A stretch of 7,504 bases of DNA, from the NCBI GenBank assembly GCA_016937315.1, contig JAFGWD010000213.1, positions 1 to 7,504 of the forward strand, read 5' to 3'. Every line of letters begins with the position of its first letter. Position 1 is the first letter of the stretch. Below are positions 6,860-7,504 of this stretch, in pieces. Below the pieces are notes generated by a model. It had not been told where the DNA came from. It saw nothing but the letters and a program-made list of their open reading frames with translations, and made no database searches. The stretch is from Rhodospirillaceae bacterium. Its GTDB lineage: Bacteria > Pseudomonadota > Alphaproteobacteria > Rhodospirillales > Rhodospirillaceae. A program made the translations under genes and the position numbers.

Positions 6860-6995
6860 GGGCAGACTCCATAAACCATGGCACAAAAACAAAGATACGC
6901 AACCGATGTGCGCCAAGCCGGGGAGTGGCACAAGCGTGATTTTTATAGGCTTAGGCATGCGTGTAACGCAGGGGGGCAGATGAAGGAAAATAGCC

Positions 6996-7313
6996 TTAGT
7001 CGGTGTCGCTGGTTTGCACGGTCGGGGCAAAGCGTGTTGGTGGGCGGCGCAGTGGACGCGGCGGCGAGAACTCCGCTATGTCGGTGGCGTGCGGTGCGAC
7101 CAAGGGGGCGACGGTTTGATCAAGACGCTTGGATGTCTGGGCCGGAGCTAATCCCATGTCGCGGAGGAGGACATCCATGGGTACGAATCCGCTGGGGAGC
7201 ATGTCGGGCAGACGGGGCGGTGCGGCATGGGGGTCGGTTGCTGCGGCATGCAAAATCGGACGAGGGTGCGTATCGGCAAGATTAAAGGATTTCTTGGGGG
7301 GGAAACCGATCAT
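6996..7313 (-). CDS. Hypothetical proline-rich small protein
   Basis: This 105-residue protein is not recognised. It has 19 prolines and many alanines, but no cysteine, tryptophan or tyrosine. It has no signal peptide and no membrane segment. Most of it looks disordered, with one short possible helix around MDVLLRDMGL (about residues 46-55) and a basic, proline-dense stretch FSPPRPLRRPPTR near the end. Support for a real gene comes from a good ribosome binding site (GGGAG, seven bases before the ATG) and codon use like the other genes. Overlapping plus-strand frames here are rich in Arg, Trp and Cys, as antisense shadows usually are. It points the same way as the Gate gene and ends 136 bases before it, so the two may share a transcript. 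It could be a cytoplasmic linker or regulator, but nothing fixes its function. Confidence 0.6.
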   Translation of the reverse strand: MIGFPPKKSFNLADTHPRPILHAAATDPHAAPPRLPDMLPSGFVPMDVLLRDMGLAPAQTSKRLDQTVAPLVAPHATDIAEFSPPRPLRRPPTRFAPTVQTSDTD

Positions 7314-7337
7314 AGCGATGCTCCCAAATCAGATTGG

Positions 7338-7354
7338 CGCGGGTCTTCCCCGCG
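7338..7354 (-). repeat. GC-rich hairpin upstream of the proline-rich gene
   Basis: On the minus strand, CGCGGG and CCCGCG flank a five-base loop GAAGA, forming a perfect six-base-pair stem. It ends 24 bases before the ATG of the proline-rich gene and close to its ribosome binding site. No T-run follows, so it is not a normal terminator. It could be a leader structure, or the remains of a terminator for the gene beyond it. Confidence 0.35.
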
Positions 7355-7406
7355 ATGCTGAGGGCAAGCACACCATGATTCGTCCGTGTTCGGCAAGCTT
7401 TCGGCG

Positions 7407-7504
7407 TTATTGCGTGGAAACGTCCTTTGTCGTCAAGGGGGCGCTTAATGCATCGAGTTGATCCAAAAGGCCGGACCAGCTCATGCGTAGTGCGACTCGC
7501 AAAG
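7407..7504 (-). CDS. Possible C-terminal fragment of an unknown gene (5' truncated by window edge)
   Basis: A frame open to the right edge encodes about 31 residues, with RMSWSGLLDQLDALSAPL inside it, and stops at a TAA at 7409-7407. The amphipathic leucine pattern is protein-like, and the stop lies 93 bases before the next minus-strand gene. Alternatively the ATG at 7484 could start a 25-residue peptide. A second minus-strand frame is also open from the edge to about 7298, but its composition looks less like a protein. No family is recognised. Confidence 0.3.
   Translation of the reverse strand, partial: LRVALRMSWSGLLDQLDALSAPLTTKDVSTQ

Noticed and set aside
6898..6916. Sigma-54-like TTGG...TTGC upstream of the Gate gene on the minus strand
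   Set aside because: There are 12 bases between GG and GC instead of the required 10, and the flanking consensus bases are poor.
6860..7030. Extension of the Gate protein by 57 residues to an upstream ATG
   Set aside because: The added residues look unlike a signal or membrane segment of the family. The ATG at 6859 has a well-placed TGGAG.
6878..7285. 135-codon plus-strand frame across the right-hand minus genes
   Set aside because: It is Arg-, Trp- and Cys-rich with no family resemblance, and it lies opposite a better-supported minus gene.
7129..7461. 110-codon plus-strand frame near the right end
   Set aside because: There is no convincing ribosome binding site and the composition is unnatural. 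It overlaps the minus-strand proline-rich gene and its leader.

Overview
The window reads as chromosomal sequence of a motile, environmentally responsive alphaproteobacterium, most likely in or near the Rhodospirillales. The evidence is the style of the chemoreceptor (no C-terminal tethering pentapeptide, C-terminus of the FLGRIRNA type), a kinase followed by a small Rcp1-like receiver and a receiver-GGDEF-EAL protein, and moderately GC-rich codon use. This placement is an inference from gene style, not from a marker gene. I see no phage, insertion sequence, CRISPR, tRNA or rRNA. The region looks like ordinary signalling and core-accessory chromosome.

Plus strand, 1-2906: a signalling operon of three genes. 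A histidine kinase, cut off by the left edge, overlaps by 20 bases a single-domain response regulator. That gene is followed closely by a receiver-GGDEF-EAL protein whose cyclase, inhibitory-site and phosphodiesterase residues all look intact. The simplest reading is a phosphorelay or branched two-component system that sets the c-di-GMP level. Positions 2907-3202 hold no recognisable gene. They contain a possible 36-codon ORF and several small inverted repeats.

Plus strand, 3203-5833: a secreted single-Cache-domain protein, then an mRNA hairpin, then a transmembrane chemoreceptor with a large helical periplasmic domain, HAMP and an MCP signalling domain. A strong intrinsic terminator at 5797-5833 closes the unit. 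The pairing suggests that the small periplasmic Cache protein senses a ligand for, or together with, the receptor, but that link is inferred.

Minus strand, 7504-5867: three items converge on the plus-strand genes. From the right edge these are a possible C-terminal fragment of an unknown gene, a short proline-rich hypothetical protein with a good ribosome binding site, and a multi-pass membrane protein with two Gate (nucleoside-recognition) halves. The transport substrate of the last one cannot be told from sequence.

No clearly undescribed system stands out. The items most worth a second look are the Cache/chemoreceptor pair with its intercistronic hairpin, the small ORF at 2924-3034, the proline-rich orphan protein, and the internally duplicated Gate protein.
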